Source of the DNA: JASHPR01 sp963778075
GTDB lineage: Bacteria; Actinomycetota; Actinomycetes; Streptosporangiales; Streptosporangiaceae
Direction of reading: 5' to 3'
Length of the DNA: 64,000 nt
Assembly: GCA_963778075.1 (NCBI GenBank)
Contig: CAVZTJ010000009.1
Location: forward strand, 744,001 to 808,000
The number at the start of each line of letters is the position of its first letter. Within the stretch, counting starts at the first letter, position 1. This document shows positions 49,873 through 58,943 of this stretch, piece by piece. The translations under genes and the position numbers were made by a program. The notes under the pieces were generated by a model, which was not told where the DNA came from, did not search any database, and worked only from the letters and a program-made list of their open reading frames with translations.

Positions 49873-51210
49873 CTAGCGGGCGAGGGCACCCATCGGATCC
49901 CAGGCGGGCAGCACGATCGGCGTCGTGTCCAGCGCGGCACGCAGTTCTTCCGGCAGCGCGTCACGCCGCGCCGCGATCTCGAACACGTACTCGTCGAACC
50001 ACGAGTCGTTCATCGTGTAGAAGCCGTCCTTGCCCTTGTCCGAGCCCCAGCTGTTCTCAACCCGCCACCTGCGGGTCGCGCCGTCGAGGACGTCGACGCC
50101 GGTGAACAGCATGGCGTGGGTCATCAGCGTCTCGTGGTAGATGAGACGGTCGGCCTTGTCGAGGGTGAAGGCCGTGTCGTACACCGAGGGCAGGTCGTAC
50201 AGGTTGACGTCCCATACGCCGTACTCGTTGCTCATCATCTTGCCGACGTCACAGCCGAACCACACCGGCTCGCCCTGCTGCAGCGTCCGCGCCGCGATGT
50301 CCTTCATCACCTGCATGCCGACGTTCAGGTAGGTGACCGGCGGCGCCCCGAGCACGTTGCCGAGGTACTCAACCGTGAAGGTCTGGCCGACCGGGCTCGT
50401 CGGCCGCGGGTCGTGGACCAGGCAGACGTAGTCGTTGATCGGCAGCGTGACGTACTTGGCCGCGAACTCCTGCGGCGTGAGCACGCCGTCGCGGTGAAAC
50501 TCCTTGTCCTTGTCGGTCCACTGCCAGTCGATCTGCTCCGGCGGGGTGCCGAGGTGGATGCAGAGCACCCGGTAGACGACATCCAGGATGTCGGACTTCA
50601 CGGCCCGGGCCGCGTCAGGGCCCTGCGCGGACGCCTCGCGCAGCGACTTGGCTCCCTGCCGCAGCAGGTTGCGCAGCACCGAGTTCATCCGGCCGGTCGA
50701 GGACGAGCTCTGCGTCTCCGGCATGAAGGCCTTGGGCACCAGCCCGTGCTTGTTGACGAGGGCCACGAACATGTTCCACTGACCGCCGTCGCCTGCCACC
50801 TCGCTCAGCAGGTATGCGACGGTGCGGTCGTCGATGTCGCGGTCGGCGGTCTCGATGATGGCTTCGAGGAAGTAGTTGGCGCGCTCGATCTTGTCCCAGA
50901 ACATCGCGTAGTTCTGCGAGAACTCGAAGTCCTTGAGGCCCATCTTCTTCATGGCGCCGACGCGCAGCAGGTTGAGCCCGGCGAACAGCCAGCATCGCCC
51001 GCTGCGCTCCTGGTTGGTGACCTTCCAGTCGTCGAGCAGCGTCGACAGCGAGTGGTCCGTGCTGTTGAGGATCTCCCGGTTGATCGCCACGTCGTCGACG
51101 GAGACCCTGGTTACCGCGTTCTGCGCCAGCCGGTATGCCGGGTTGGCGGCAAAATCTTTGCGGAGCAGCTCCAGGCCCTGTGCGCTCAACGTCCCGTCAT
51201 TGCTCCGCAT
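49873..51210 (-). CDS. pepC: Aminopeptidase C / bleomycin hydrolase family (C1B)
   Basis: 445 residues, the normal length. Papain-fold catalytic residues: Cys73 in NQERSGRCWLFAGLN, His365 in MTHAMLFTGVD and Asn386 in RVENSWGSDKG. Also typical are FEFSQNYAMFWDKIERANYF and MPETQSSSSTGRMN. The enzyme is a cytosolic hexameric cysteine aminopeptidase; the last residues (GALAR) would enter the active site as in PepC/BLMH. A strong AGGAGG precedes the ATG. Single-gene unit. Confidence 0.95.
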   Translation of the reverse strand: MRSNDGTLSAQGLELLRKDFAANPAYRLAQNAVTRVSVDDVAINREILNSTDHSLSTLLDDWKVTNQERSGRCWLFAGLNLLRVGAMKKMGLKDFEFSQNYAMFWDKIERANYFLEAIIETADRDIDDRTVAYLLSEVAGDGGQWNMFVALVNKHGLVPKAFMPETQSSSSTGRMNSVLRNLLRQGAKSLREASAQGPDAARAVKSDILDVVYRVLCIHLGTPPEQIDWQWTDKDKEFHRDGVLTPQEFAAKYVTLPINDYVCLVHDPRPTSPVGQTFTVEYLGNVLGAPPVTYLNVGMQVMKDIAARTLQQGEPVWFGCDVGKMMSNEYGVWDVNLYDLPSVYDTAFTLDKADRLIYHETLMTHAMLFTGVDVLDGATRRWRVENSWGSDKGKDGFYTMNDSWFDEYVFEIAARRDALPEELRAALDTTPIVLPAWDPMGALAR

Positions 51211-51370
51211 GGTCCCTCCTAAGCATCGTTGCTTCCCCTTTTAAGTTATCAGCGCACCCAGGCCGCACCATATGGGCGCACTCCAGGAAAAACCGGCTGG
51301 CCTGGCGTAGCCGCCCAGTTCGCCGCTGCGCTTCTGCGCAGTTCGGAGGGGGGAGGGCCGTTACCGCTGC

Positions 51371-51430
51371 GCCGCGTTGGTCGTTGCCGGGTGTGCCGCG
51401 TTGGCCGTTGCCGGTTCTGCCGCGTTGCCG
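51371..51430. repeat. 24-bp tandem repeat upstream of the kinase gene
   Basis: GCCGCGTTG recurs at 51371, 51395 and 51419 in 24-base units (two full, one partial) within the 295-base gap between pepC and the kinase gene. No gene is seen in the gap; it must contain the promoters of both divergent genes. Confidence 0.65.
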
Positions 51431-51505
51431 AGTTATGCCGCAAAAACCCGCGCAGCCTGGTGAGATGTGTGTATCCGAAACCGCCGACTGCCTGATGGTG
51501 CGCTT

Positions 51506-53698
51506 GTGAGCCGAGACACTCAACCGGCCTTGCCGTACTCCGGTATGTCGGGCCAGATCGCCCATTACCGGCTGAGCGGCTACATCGGCCGGGGCGCCAT
51601 GGCCGTCGTTTATCTTGCCCAGGACCAGCGAACGGGCGGCAACGTGGCGCTCAAGGTCGTGGCGCCCGAGCTGGCCGGCGACGCCGCCTTCCGTTCCCGG
51701 TTCCTGCAGGAATCGCGCATGGCTGCCTCGATCAGCCACCCGCACATCATCCCGATCTACGACGCCGACGAGGCCGCCGGGAACCTCTACGTCGCGATGG
51801 GCTACGTGCAGGGCGGCGACGCCAGGTCGCTGCTCAACCGGCACGGCCCGCTGCCCGTGGACTGGGCGTGGACGATCATCGCGGGCGTCGCGTCGGCGCT
51901 GGACGCCGCGCACGCACACGGCCTGATCCATGGCGACGTCCGGCCCGCCAACATGCTCCTCGACACCAGCGACCAGGCCAACGGAGCGGCGCAGCCGGTG
52001 GCCGACGGCGGGCAGCCGGCGACCGGCGGCCCCGGGCACGTGTACCTGTCGGATTTCGGGATGAGCCGGAGCTCGCCGTCAAGCGAGATCATCGCGGCGG
52101 GCCAGATCGAGCCGCTGGATTACGCGGCACCGGAGCAGATAGAGAGGCATGACCTCGACGGCCGCGCGGACCTGTACTCGCTGGCCTGCGCCGGCTTCGA
52201 GCTGCTGTGCGGCACGCCGCCGTTCGGGCAGGACCAGGGCCTGACCCTGATGTACGCGCAGCTGTACGCGCCGGCGCCGTCGGCCGCCGGCCGGCGCCCC
52301 GACCTGCCCTCGGCGGTCGACGCGGTGCTGGCCACCGCGCTGGCGAAGAACCCGGCGGACCGCTTCCCGACCTGCGGCCAGTTCGCCGAGGCGCTGCGCG
52401 CCGCGCTCGGGAGCAGCAATTACGCCAGTTCCGGCTCGCCGGTCCCGCCCACCCCGCCCGCCCCGGCGGCCGACCCTCCCCCGGCTGGCCTTGCCCCAGT
52501 TGACACTGCCTCATTTGGCAATGTCCCGGCGGGCCCGCCACCAGCTGACACCGCCGTGCCGGTAGCGGACGGCTGGTTCGGACCGGCCCCGGATGAGCTG
52601 GCTGGATACGGCCAGCAAGGACCCGCTGCCCCGGACGCCGGGCAGGCCCCCGTTCGGCCCGACGACACGCTGGCTGGCGCACCCACGATGGCGGGACCGC
52701 CCGCGATGCCCGGAGCACCCACGATGCCCGGGGCGCCACCGATGGCCGGGCCGCCCGCGATGGCGGAGGAAGCCCCGTTCTACGGGCAGCCCGCGAGCGC
52801 GGAGGGCCCCTCGCAGTACGGACCGCCCACCACGGCGGAGGGACCTCAGGGCTACGGACCACCGACGATGGCGGAGGGCCTCCCGCAGTACGGACCGCCC
52901 GATACGGCGCAAGGACCCCAGGGCTACGGGCCGCCCACCATGGGCGGGCCACCCACCATGACGGAAGGCCCGCAGCAGTACGGATCCGGCTGGCAGCAGC
53001 ATCCCCTGGGACCGCCTCCGGGCGCACCGCCCCGGCAGGGCTCCGATTTCATCAGCAGGCTGCGCGGCGCTTACCCGCCGCAGGGGCGGCTGCCCACCGG
53101 CAAGAAGCTGGTCTTCGTCGTGGCCGCGGTCGCCGTCGTCATCGTGGGGATCATCGCCGGCATCACTCTTTCCGGCGGATCGTCACCGAGCACGCCGGCG
53201 GCTTCGTCGTCGCAAGCCGCCTCCCCGACCCCCTCGACGTCGGGGGCCACCCTGGCGTCCCGGCAGGCGGGCGCCGTCGCCAGCCTGCTGACTTCCAGCG
53301 CGGCAACCCGGCGGTCGCTGGAAGGCGCGGTCGCCGACGTCCGCAACTGCTCGAGCCTGGGCAGCGCGACCAGCCAGATCCAGACCGTCGCCAGCGAGCG
53401 CAACGCCGAGTACCGCCGCGCGAAGGCGCTGGCCATGGGAGCGCTGGCCAACGGCACCGCTGTGAAGGCGGACCTTCTCGCGGCGCTGCGCGCTTCGCTC
53501 GACGCCGACCGGGACTACCTCACCTGGGCCCGCCGGGAGCTGCATTCGGGGTGCACGCCGGGCGGCCGGTCGCCCGCCTATAACAATGCGGTCAGCGCCG
53601 ACGGCCAGGCAGGCTCGGCGAAGGCGACGTTCGTCCAGGCGTGGAACCCGGTGGCGGCCAAGTATGGCGACCCGCAGGAATCCCCCGGCGGCATTTAG
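51506..53698 (+). CDS. Membrane-anchored Ser/Thr protein kinase
   Basis: About 730 residues. Kinase domain in the first 300: glycine loop IGRGAMAVVYLA, Lys in VALKVV, catalytic loop LIHGDVRPANMLL (HGD where most have HRD; Asp and Asn kept), YLSDFGMSRS, then DYAAPEQIE and ADLYSLACAGFELLCG. A Pro/Gly-rich linker of about 200 residues with YGPPT-AEGPQG repeats follows, then one membrane helix (LVFVVAAVAVVIVGIIAGI) and an extracellular helical domain with two Cys (NCSSLG, SGCTPGG). Non-RD-type HGD loops usually need no activation-loop phosphorylation. The sensor ligand is unknown. Confidence 0.9.
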   Translation: MSRDTQPALPYSGMSGQIAHYRLSGYIGRGAMAVVYLAQDQRTGGNVALKVVAPELAGDAAFRSRFLQESRMAASISHPHIIPIYDADEAAGNLYVAMGYVQGGDARSLLNRHGPLPVDWAWTIIAGVASALDAAHAHGLIHGDVRPANMLLDTSDQANGAAQPVADGGQPATGGPGHVYLSDFGMSRSSPSSEIIAAGQIEPLDYAAPEQIERHDLDGRADLYSLACAGFELLCGTPPFGQDQGLTLMYAQLYAPAPSAAGRRPDLPSAVDAVLATALAKNPADRFPTCGQFAEALRAALGSSNYASSGSPVPPTPPAPAADPPPAGLAPVDTASFGNVPAGPPPADTAVPVADGWFGPAPDELAGYGQQGPAAPDAGQAPVRPDDTLAGAPTMAGPPAMPGAPTMPGAPPMAGPPAMAEEAPFYGQPASAEGPSQYGPPTTAEGPQGYGPPTMAEGLPQYGPPDTAQGPQGYGPPTMGGPPTMTEGPQQYGSGWQQHPLGPPPGAPPRQGSDFISRLRGAYPPQGRLPTGKKLVFVVAAVAVVIVGIIAGITLSGGSSPSTPAASSSQAASPTPSTSGATLASRQAGAVASLLTSSAATRRSLEGAVADVRNCSSLGSATSQIQTVASERNAEYRRAKALAMGALANGTAVKADLLAALRASLDADRDYLTWARRELHSGCTPGGRSPAYNNAVSADGQAGSAKATFVQAWNPVAAKYGDPQESPGGI

Positions 53699-53732
53699 CG
53701 GCCGGCCTCACCCTTGCCGCACAGCCGCCCTG

Positions 53733-55046
53733 CTAAGCGGGAACCAGAAACGCGCGCAGAGCCGCGATCATCATCGCCGGGTCTTCGGCCCCGCCCAGCT
53801 CGCGCGCGGAGTGCATGGCGAGCGCCGGGTTGCCCACGTCGACGGTGGGCATCGCCAGGCCGGCGGCCACGTAGGGCCCGATCGTCGACCCGGAGCGCAC
53901 TCCGCTGCGCATGACGAAATACTGCACCGGCACCCCGGCCTGCTCCGCGGCGAGCAGGAACGCGGCGTGCGTCTTCGCGTCGGTTGCGTACAGCACGTTC
54001 GCGTTCATCTTCAGGATCGGGCCGCCATTGAGCGCGACCTGATGCTCCGGCTCGTGCTTGTCCGGGTAGTTCGGGTGGGTGGCGTGCCCCATGTCCGCGG
54101 ACACGTGCACCGACCCCGCGACCGCGCGCAGGAACTCATCGCGCGTGCCGCCCCTGGCGAGCACCGAGCGCTCCAGCTGCCTACCCAGCCAGGCGCCGCG
54201 CGCACCCGTCGCCGACACGCTGCCGATCTCCTCGTTGTCGAACAGGACCAGCGCGCTGACGTGCTGGCTGGCCGGCTCGCTGGCGACCGCGGCCAGCGCC
54301 GACACGCACGCGTGCGAGCACTCCAGGTCGTCCAGCCGAGCGGAGCTCACGAACTCCTCGTTCGCCCCGGCCAGCCTGCCCCCGGTCAGGTCGTACGTCA
54401 TCAGGTCATGGCTCAGCACGTCCTGAGCCGGGACGCCAAGCTCGGCCCCGATGAGTGCCTTGAACGCTCCGCTTTCCGCCGAGCCGAGCGACCAGATAGG
54501 CACCATGTGCAGCTGCGGATCCAGCTTCAAGCCCGAACGGGCCTTCAGGTCGTCGTCCAAATGGATGGCCAGCTGCGGCACGCGAAGCAGCGGCCGGTCG
54601 ATGCGCAGCAGCCGGGTCTGCGGGCCGTCGGGGGTGCGCACGGCCACCCGGCCGGCCAGGCCGAGATCGCGGTCGAGCCAGGAGTTGAGCAGCGGGCCGC
54701 CGTAGATCTCGACACCGATCTGGCGGATGCCCGCCGTGCCGGTGTCCGGACGCGGCTTGACCCGCAGCGTCGGGCTGTCGGTGTGCGCGCCGAGCAGCCG
54801 GAACGGCGCGTACGGCGCCGCCCCCTCGGGGACCACCCAGGCGAACAGCGACCCGCCATCTAGCGTTGCGTAACGGCCCGCTTCCGACGGCCACTCCTGG
54901 CCCAGTCCCACCTCGGTGAAGCCGGCCGCTGTGAGCCGCGACAGTGCCTCAGCGGCGGCGTGGTACGGCGACGGCGAGGCGTCAATGAAGTCGATCAGAT
55001 CCAGGGCGGTGTCACGGGCGCTGCTCACCGGTCCATCATGTCGCAC
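53733..55046 (-). CDS. apeB: M18 family aminopeptidase
   Basis: 437 residues. Di-zinc motifs of the M18 family: GAHTDSPTLRVKP, FDNEEIGSVSATGARG (metal Asp and catalytic Glu), SADMGHATHPNYPDKHEP and GNPALAMHSARELGG (last His). DASPSPYHA near the start is the usual N-terminal signature. It is a dodecameric cytosolic aminopeptidase preferring acidic or neutral residues. GTG at 55046 or 55028. Convergent with the kinase gene. Confidence 0.95.
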   Translation of the reverse strand: MRHDGPVSSARDTALDLIDFIDASPSPYHAAAEALSRLTAAGFTEVGLGQEWPSEAGRYATLDGGSLFAWVVPEGAAPYAPFRLLGAHTDSPTLRVKPRPDTGTAGIRQIGVEIYGGPLLNSWLDRDLGLAGRVAVRTPDGPQTRLLRIDRPLLRVPQLAIHLDDDLKARSGLKLDPQLHMVPIWSLGSAESGAFKALIGAELGVPAQDVLSHDLMTYDLTGGRLAGANEEFVSSARLDDLECSHACVSALAAVASEPASQHVSALVLFDNEEIGSVSATGARGAWLGRQLERSVLARGGTRDEFLRAVAGSVHVSADMGHATHPNYPDKHEPEHQVALNGGPILKMNANVLYATDAKTHAAFLLAAEQAGVPVQYFVMRSGVRSGSTIGPYVAAGLAMPTVDVGNPALAMHSARELGGAEDPAMMIAALRAFLVPA

Positions 55047-55088
55047 CGGCTCATAGCCACATCTCTGCGGGTGAAGCGCCCCGCCGGG

Positions 55089-55499
55089 TTAGCTGGCCGC
55101 GAGGATCCGCGGTAGCCCGGTCACGTCGCCACGCCGCGGGCGGATCGCGATGGCGGGCAGCTCGCTGATGGCCTGGCGCAGGGTTGTGAAGGTCGGGATC
55201 ACGTGATCCACGCCGGTGATACTGAACAGCCGCAGCAACGTCGCCGCCCGGACGACCAGCCGGAGCTCACCGCCCTCCGCGGCGGCCCGCCGGTGTGCGA
55301 GCACGAGAACCTGCAGGCCCGAGGTGTCGCAGAACGACGTGTCGGTCAGGTCGACCACGATCGTGGCGTGCCCTTGCGCGGCCGCTGCCAGCAGCGCCGC
55401 GCGCATTTGGCCAGCGTTGGTGATGTCGATCTCGGCAGGGCCCCTGACCACCGGCAGACCCGAAATCGTCGCTACGGGGAATCCCGCTGGCGCTGACAT
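55089..55499 (-). CDS. STAS-domain anti-sigma factor antagonist
   Basis: 136 residues. LPVVRGPAEIDITNAGQMRAAL, IVVDLTDTSFCDTSGLQVLV with the phosphorylatable Ser in the DTSG motif, then RLVVRAATLLRLFSITGVD. Such proteins bind an anti-sigma kinase when dephosphorylated and free the sigma factor. No partner kinase or sigma gene is adjacent, so the partner is encoded elsewhere. Confidence 0.9.
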   Translation of the reverse strand: MSAPAGFPVATISGLPVVRGPAEIDITNAGQMRAALLAAAAQGHATIVVDLTDTSFCDTSGLQVLVLAHRRAAAEGGELRLVVRAATLLRLFSITGVDHVIPTFTTLRQAISELPAIAIRPRRGDVTGLPRILAAS

Positions 55500-55651
55500 C
55501 TTGGCACCTTCCAGCCGTCGGTCAGAACGCCAGGGCGGGCCGGATCCGCATCTGATCAGGGGGACGGAGCGAACCCGGCCTTAGCCCTGGCTGAAACCGC
55601 TGTTACCCGCCTCAGAGACGAGTAAACGGCGCCTACGTCTCGCCCACTGCC

Positions 55652-55703
55652 GCGTCGATGTACCAATGGCCGGCAAAGAACATGCCCTCTGGTACATCGA
55701 CGC
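55652..55703. terminator. 14-bp inverted repeat, possible terminator of the Ddn-like gene
   Basis: GCGTCGATGTACCA (55652-55665) and its exact complement (55690-55703) are separated by 24 bases. It lies 15 bases beyond the end of the minus-strand Ddn-like gene. The long loop is unusual for a terminator, so an operator or element-end role is possible. Confidence 0.45.
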
Positions 55704-55717
55704 CTGCGGTCGGCCGG

Positions 55718-56158
55718 TCAGGCGGGCTCGAGGACGAACACCGGGATCCGGCGCGTGGTCCGCTGCTGATACTCCGCGTACGGCGGGTAGGCGGCGACAG
55801 CCCGCTCCCACCACTCGGCGCGCTCGTCGCCGGTGACTTCCCTGGCCGTCATGTCCCACCGGTTCGGGCCGTCCTGGAGCTCGACCCGCGGGTTGTCCCT
55901 CAGGTTGTAGTACCACTGCGGATGCTCCGGGGCACCGCCACGGGACGCCACGGCGGCGTAGCTGCCGTCGTGTTCCACCCGCATCACCGGCGTCTTGCGC
56001 ACCTTGCCGCTGCTTGCCCCGCGGTTGGTGATGATCACGACGGGAAGTCCGGTGTCGCGCAGCGTCGTCCCCTGCGTGCCACCGGAACTCTCATAGGCCT
56101 CGACCTGGTCGCGTACCCAGGCCTGCGTGCTCGGCTCGTAGTCACCATCGACAGGCAT
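55718..56158 (-). CDS. F420-type nitroreductase (Ddn family)
   Basis: 146 residues. The split-barrel family signature is clear: LPVVIITNRGASSGKVRKTPVMRVEHDGSYAAVASRGG (read as two parts, the Lys/Arg-rich turn binding the F420 phosphate), HPQWYYNLRDNPRVELQDG and ERAEWWERAVAAYPPYAEYQ. Members reduce quinones or nitroimidazoles with reduced F420, so the host probably makes this deazaflavin. Monocistronic. Confidence 0.92.
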   Translation of the reverse strand: MPVDGDYEPSTQAWVRDQVEAYESSGGTQGTTLRDTGLPVVIITNRGASSGKVRKTPVMRVEHDGSYAAVASRGGAPEHPQWYYNLRDNPRVELQDGPNRWDMTAREVTGDERAEWWERAVAAYPPYAEYQQRTTRRIPVFVLEPA

Positions 56159-56276
56159 GGACCTAAGTCAAGCATCCCGAAGGGTGGCTCCGCCCCCCGC
56201 ACACCCCCGAAACCCCGCCCCGGGCAAGGCCCACCCCGGCCGACGTCCCACCAAGTCGGGCGTGAATGTACCAAAC

Positions 56277-56441
56277 GACGCCCGCGAGCGGGGCTTCGGC
56301 CGGGTGAGCCTCGAGACCGGATCCTCGCAGGCGTTCGCGGGGGCGCGCTCGCTGTACGCGCAGGCCGGGTTCACCCCGTGCGGCCCGTTCGGGGACTATC
56401 CACCGGGTCGCGGCAACACGTTCATGACCCGGGCGCTCTGA
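56277..56441 (+). pseudogene. GNAT acetyltransferase C-terminal remnant
   Basis: About 54 residues (RVSLETGSSQAFAGARSLYAQAGF, CGPFGDYPPG, FMTRAL, read in three parts) match the last third of GNAT N-acetyltransferases. The acetyl-CoA loop and everything before it are missing; the open frame upstream is Pro-rich and not homologous. A decayed gene. Confidence 0.7.
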
Positions 56442-56445
56442 GCCT

Positions 56446-57054
56446 TCACCGGGATTTGCCAGCGGCTCCGGGACTCAGCGCCTCGATCACCGCGGCCACC
56501 TGTGCTTCGAGAGAGGCGCCGGCGGTACGGCGGTTGTCGATGGCCACGTGCGGGGCGGCCGGCTCGGCGCCGAGCCGCATGCTGGCCGTGAACGCGGCGA
56601 AGTCCGCGAGCTTTTCCGTGTCCCGGCCGGATCCCCGGACCTCCAGGCGGTGGCGGAGGGTTGCCGCGTCCGAGCGAACCCAGATCAGCCGCACGACCCC
56701 GCCGCCGAGGTCGGCGACCCAGGACCGCCACCGGCCGGCGTGGTGGATCTGCTGGGTGAACGGGGCGGACAGCAGTACCGGGCAGCCATACCCGCGGATC
56801 TCGCGCGCGGTCGCGGTCATCCCGCCGTACTCGTGCGCCTTGATGTGCCCGTCATACCACGGGCCTTCGCGTTCCCCCGCCGGGCGCCCGGCGGCGAGCA
56901 AGGTCGCGGCCACGAACGAGCCGTACATGGTGTCCTTGTCGAGCAGCGCGGGTGTCGGGGCCAGCGCGGCGAGCAGCAGGCCGGCCACCGTGCTCTTGCC
57001 CGATCCCGGCGGGCCTGCCACCACCCAGGCGGGTGCGGGCGGCTGCCCGGTCAC
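56446..57054 (-). CDS. P-loop ATP-binding protein (small-molecule kinase-like)
   Basis: 202 residues. Walker A is GPPGSGKSTVAG; DKDTMYGSF gives the acidic substrate position, VRLIWVRSDAATLRHRLEVRG the arginine-rich lid, and HVAIDNRRT a late strand. The layout resembles gluconate/shikimate-kinase-like or zeta-type phosphotransferases. The substrate is unknown. It is translationally coupled by GTGA to the preceding luciferase-like gene, and no antitoxin is next to it. Confidence 0.75.
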   Translation of the reverse strand: MTGQPPAPAWVVAGPPGSGKSTVAGLLLAALAPTPALLDKDTMYGSFVAATLLAAGRPAGEREGPWYDGHIKAHEYGGMTATAREIRGYGCPVLLSAPFTQQIHHAGRWRSWVADLGGGVVRLIWVRSDAATLRHRLEVRGSGRDTEKLADFAAFTASMRLGAEPAAPHVAIDNRRTAGASLEAQVAAVIEALSPGAAGKSR

Positions 57055-57380
57055 GCGTTCGCTGCCATCGCGGTGCGCAGCAGCGGGCCGAGCCGGTCGA
57101 GATCCCCGAGCGAGCTCAGGTGCAGCTCGATCCAGTCGCGGCGGCCGGGATCACGCCGGACCGCGGGGTCATCACCGAAGTCCGCGCTGACCCGCGACCA
57201 CCCGTCCCGCGTGATCCGCAGGTCGATCACCCCGGGCGCCTCCAGGTGAGCGATCTCGCGGTGCCCGGCGACCAGCGCCGGCTTGTCGCCGTACCGGGAA
57301 TCCCGCTCCTGCACCGCTCCGGCCGTGAGCATCAGCGCGGCGAACGCGTCCCATAGCAAGTCACCCTGGCCTTCATGCAT
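57051..57380 (-). CDS. Luciferase-domain (DUF5519-like) protein
   Basis: About 109 residues. The pattern RYGDKPALVAGHREIAHLEAPGVIDLRI followed (in separate strands) by DPGRRDWIELHLSSLGD and LLRTAM resembles the small actinobacterial proteins annotated as luciferase family or DUF5519, which mimic a plant-luciferase fragment in name only. Function unknown. It starts at the second Met; a GTG/ATG 14 codons earlier is possible. Coupled to the P-loop gene. Confidence 0.6.
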   Translation of the reverse strand: MHEGQGDLLWDAFAALMLTAGAVQERDSRYGDKPALVAGHREIAHLEAPGVIDLRITRDGWSRVSADFGDDPAVRRDPGRRDWIELHLSSLGDLDRLGPLLRTAMAANA

Positions 57381-57390
57381 GCTCGCGATG

Positions 57391-58047
57391 CTAGCCAGCG
57401 GAGCCGACGGGCCGGGTTCCACCTCGCCCGCGGCTCAGTAACCGCCGGCGGATGGTGGCCAGCCAGGCCTCCACGGCCGCGGTGCCGAACCCGGATTCCG
57501 GGTTGACCTCGAACTTCTCCGGGATGATCTCGGTGACATTCCAGCCGTCGCTGAACGCGGCGCGCAGCTCGTCCTGGCGGACCCGGCGCGGGCCGGAGGT
57601 TCCGGGCTGGTGCTCGCTGAAGCAGATCAGGTAGAGGCTTCCGCCGGGCTCGACCACCGAGGCCAGGCTGGCCACGTACCTGGCGCGGTCCTCGTCGTCG
57701 AAGATGTGGAAGACCCCGCTGTCGATGACCGTGTCGAAGGCCAGGCCGAACTGCCAGAGATTCAGCGCGTCGGCGACCTCGAAGCGTGCGGCGATGCCGC
57801 GCTCGGCCGCCTTGTCCCGGGCCCGCTGGATCGCGCGCGGCGAGATGTCGATCCCCAGCGCATTCGCGCCCTTGGACGCGGCCAGCAGGGTTTGCTCCCC
57901 CGTTCCGCAGCCCGCATCGAGCAGCCGCCCGCTGAGCAGGCCCGTGTCGGCCAGACGGACGAACGCCGGCTGCGGCCGGCCGATGTCCCACGGCGGGGAC
58001 GCGCTCATCGCGTACGAGCCGTCCCAGGTCTCCGACGGCGTGGTCAT
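57391..58047 (-). CDS. Class I SAM-dependent methyltransferase
   Basis: 218 residues from an ATG with AAGGAGAT four bases upstream. Motif I LLDAGCGTGEQTLLA, acidic end of strand 2 ALGIDISPRA, motif II-like FDTVIDSGVFHIFDD, and ASVVEPGGSLYLICFSE. The N-terminal WDGSYAMSASPPWDIGRPQPAF is typical of thiopurine/halide-type small-molecule methyltransferases. Substrate unknown. Divergent from the PIG-L deacetylase gene with 93 bases between. Confidence 0.88.
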   Translation of the reverse strand: MTTPSETWDGSYAMSASPPWDIGRPQPAFVRLADTGLLSGRLLDAGCGTGEQTLLAASKGANALGIDISPRAIQRARDKAAERGIAARFEVADALNLWQFGLAFDTVIDSGVFHIFDDEDRARYVASLASVVEPGGSLYLICFSEHQPGTSGPRRVRQDELRAAFSDGWNVTEIIPEKFEVNPESGFGTAAVEAWLATIRRRLLSRGRGGTRPVGSAG

Positions 58048-58140
58048 GGCATCTCCTTGCAGGGACCGGACTACGATCGCTGCCTGTCGCGTTGCGGTCC
58101 ATGGTGCCAGTGCCGTCGCCGCGGGGAGGGAGCAGGGCCG

Positions 58141-58842
58141 ATGAAGCCGATGCCAGAGGACTGGACCAAGGCGGTCGCCGTGGTCGCCCACCCGGACGAT
58201 CTCGAGTACGGGGTGGCCGCGGCCGTCGCCAAGTGGACCGGGCAGGGCAAGGAGGTCGCCTACCTGCTCGCCACCAAGGGCGAGGCAGGCATCGCAGGCC
58301 AGCAGCCGGAACGGGTCGCGCCGTTGCGGATGGAGGAAGAGAGGCGCAGCGCCGCCGTGGTGGGCGTGACCGAGGTCGTGTTCCTTGACCATCCCGATGG
58401 GCTGGTCGAGTACGGGGTGCTGCTGCGGCGCGACCTCGCCGCCGCCTTCCGCAGGCTGCAGCCCGAGGTGGTCATCACGATGAGCTTCGACCTCACCTGG
58501 GGCGAGGACGGCCCGGTCAACCACGCCGACCATCGCGCGGTCGGGCTCGCGGTGCTCGACGCCTGCCGGGACGCGGCCAACGAGTGGGTGTTCCCGGACG
58601 CCGGGCCGAGGTGGGGCGGCATCCGGGACGCGTACGTGGCCTCCACCGGCACCCCGACCCACTTCGCCGACGTCACCGGCACGATCGAGGCGGGCGTCGC
58701 CTCGCTGCGCGAGCACCAGGCCTATCTGGACGGCCTCGGTGGCGACTTCGACCCCGACGAGTTCCTGCGGAACATGGCCGGATACATCGGCCTGGGCGCC
58801 GGCTGCGAGTACGCGGTCGGCTTCCGCCGCTACCCGATGTGA
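58141..58842 (+). CDS. PIG-L family LmbE-like deacetylase
   Basis: 233 residues. Zinc site AVVAHPDDLEYG and the distal His in NHADHRAVG; also ATKGEAGI, RMEEERRSAAVVGV and FLDHPDGLVEY. Members remove the N-acetyl group from GlcNAc conjugates, as in mycothiol (MshB) or teicoplanin-type pathways. A mycothiol-conjugate amidase is possible but not shown. GGGAGG lies ten bases before the ATG. Confidence 0.9.
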   Translation: MKPMPEDWTKAVAVVAHPDDLEYGVAAAVAKWTGQGKEVAYLLATKGEAGIAGQQPERVAPLRMEEERRSAAVVGVTEVVFLDHPDGLVEYGVLLRRDLAAAFRRLQPEVVITMSFDLTWGEDGPVNHADHRAVGLAVLDACRDAANEWVFPDAGPRWGGIRDAYVASTGTPTHFADVTGTIEAGVASLREHQAYLDGLGGDFDPDEFLRNMAGYIGLGAGCEYAVGFRRYPM

Positions 58843-58943
58843 CCGTGCGGCTCGCCTACCCGGGCGATGGCCTGACGGACGGGGTTGCGCTCCTTCGCCG
58901 CTGGAGCGAGACCGATCGCTCGCGCTGCCCGGTGGCCGCGGGC

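Noticed and set aside
56446..57380. P-loop protein and its small coupled partner as a zeta-type toxin-antitoxin pair
   Set aside because: The partner resembles a DUF5519/luciferase-like protein, not an antitoxin, and the kinase lacks clear zeta-toxin substrate motifs.
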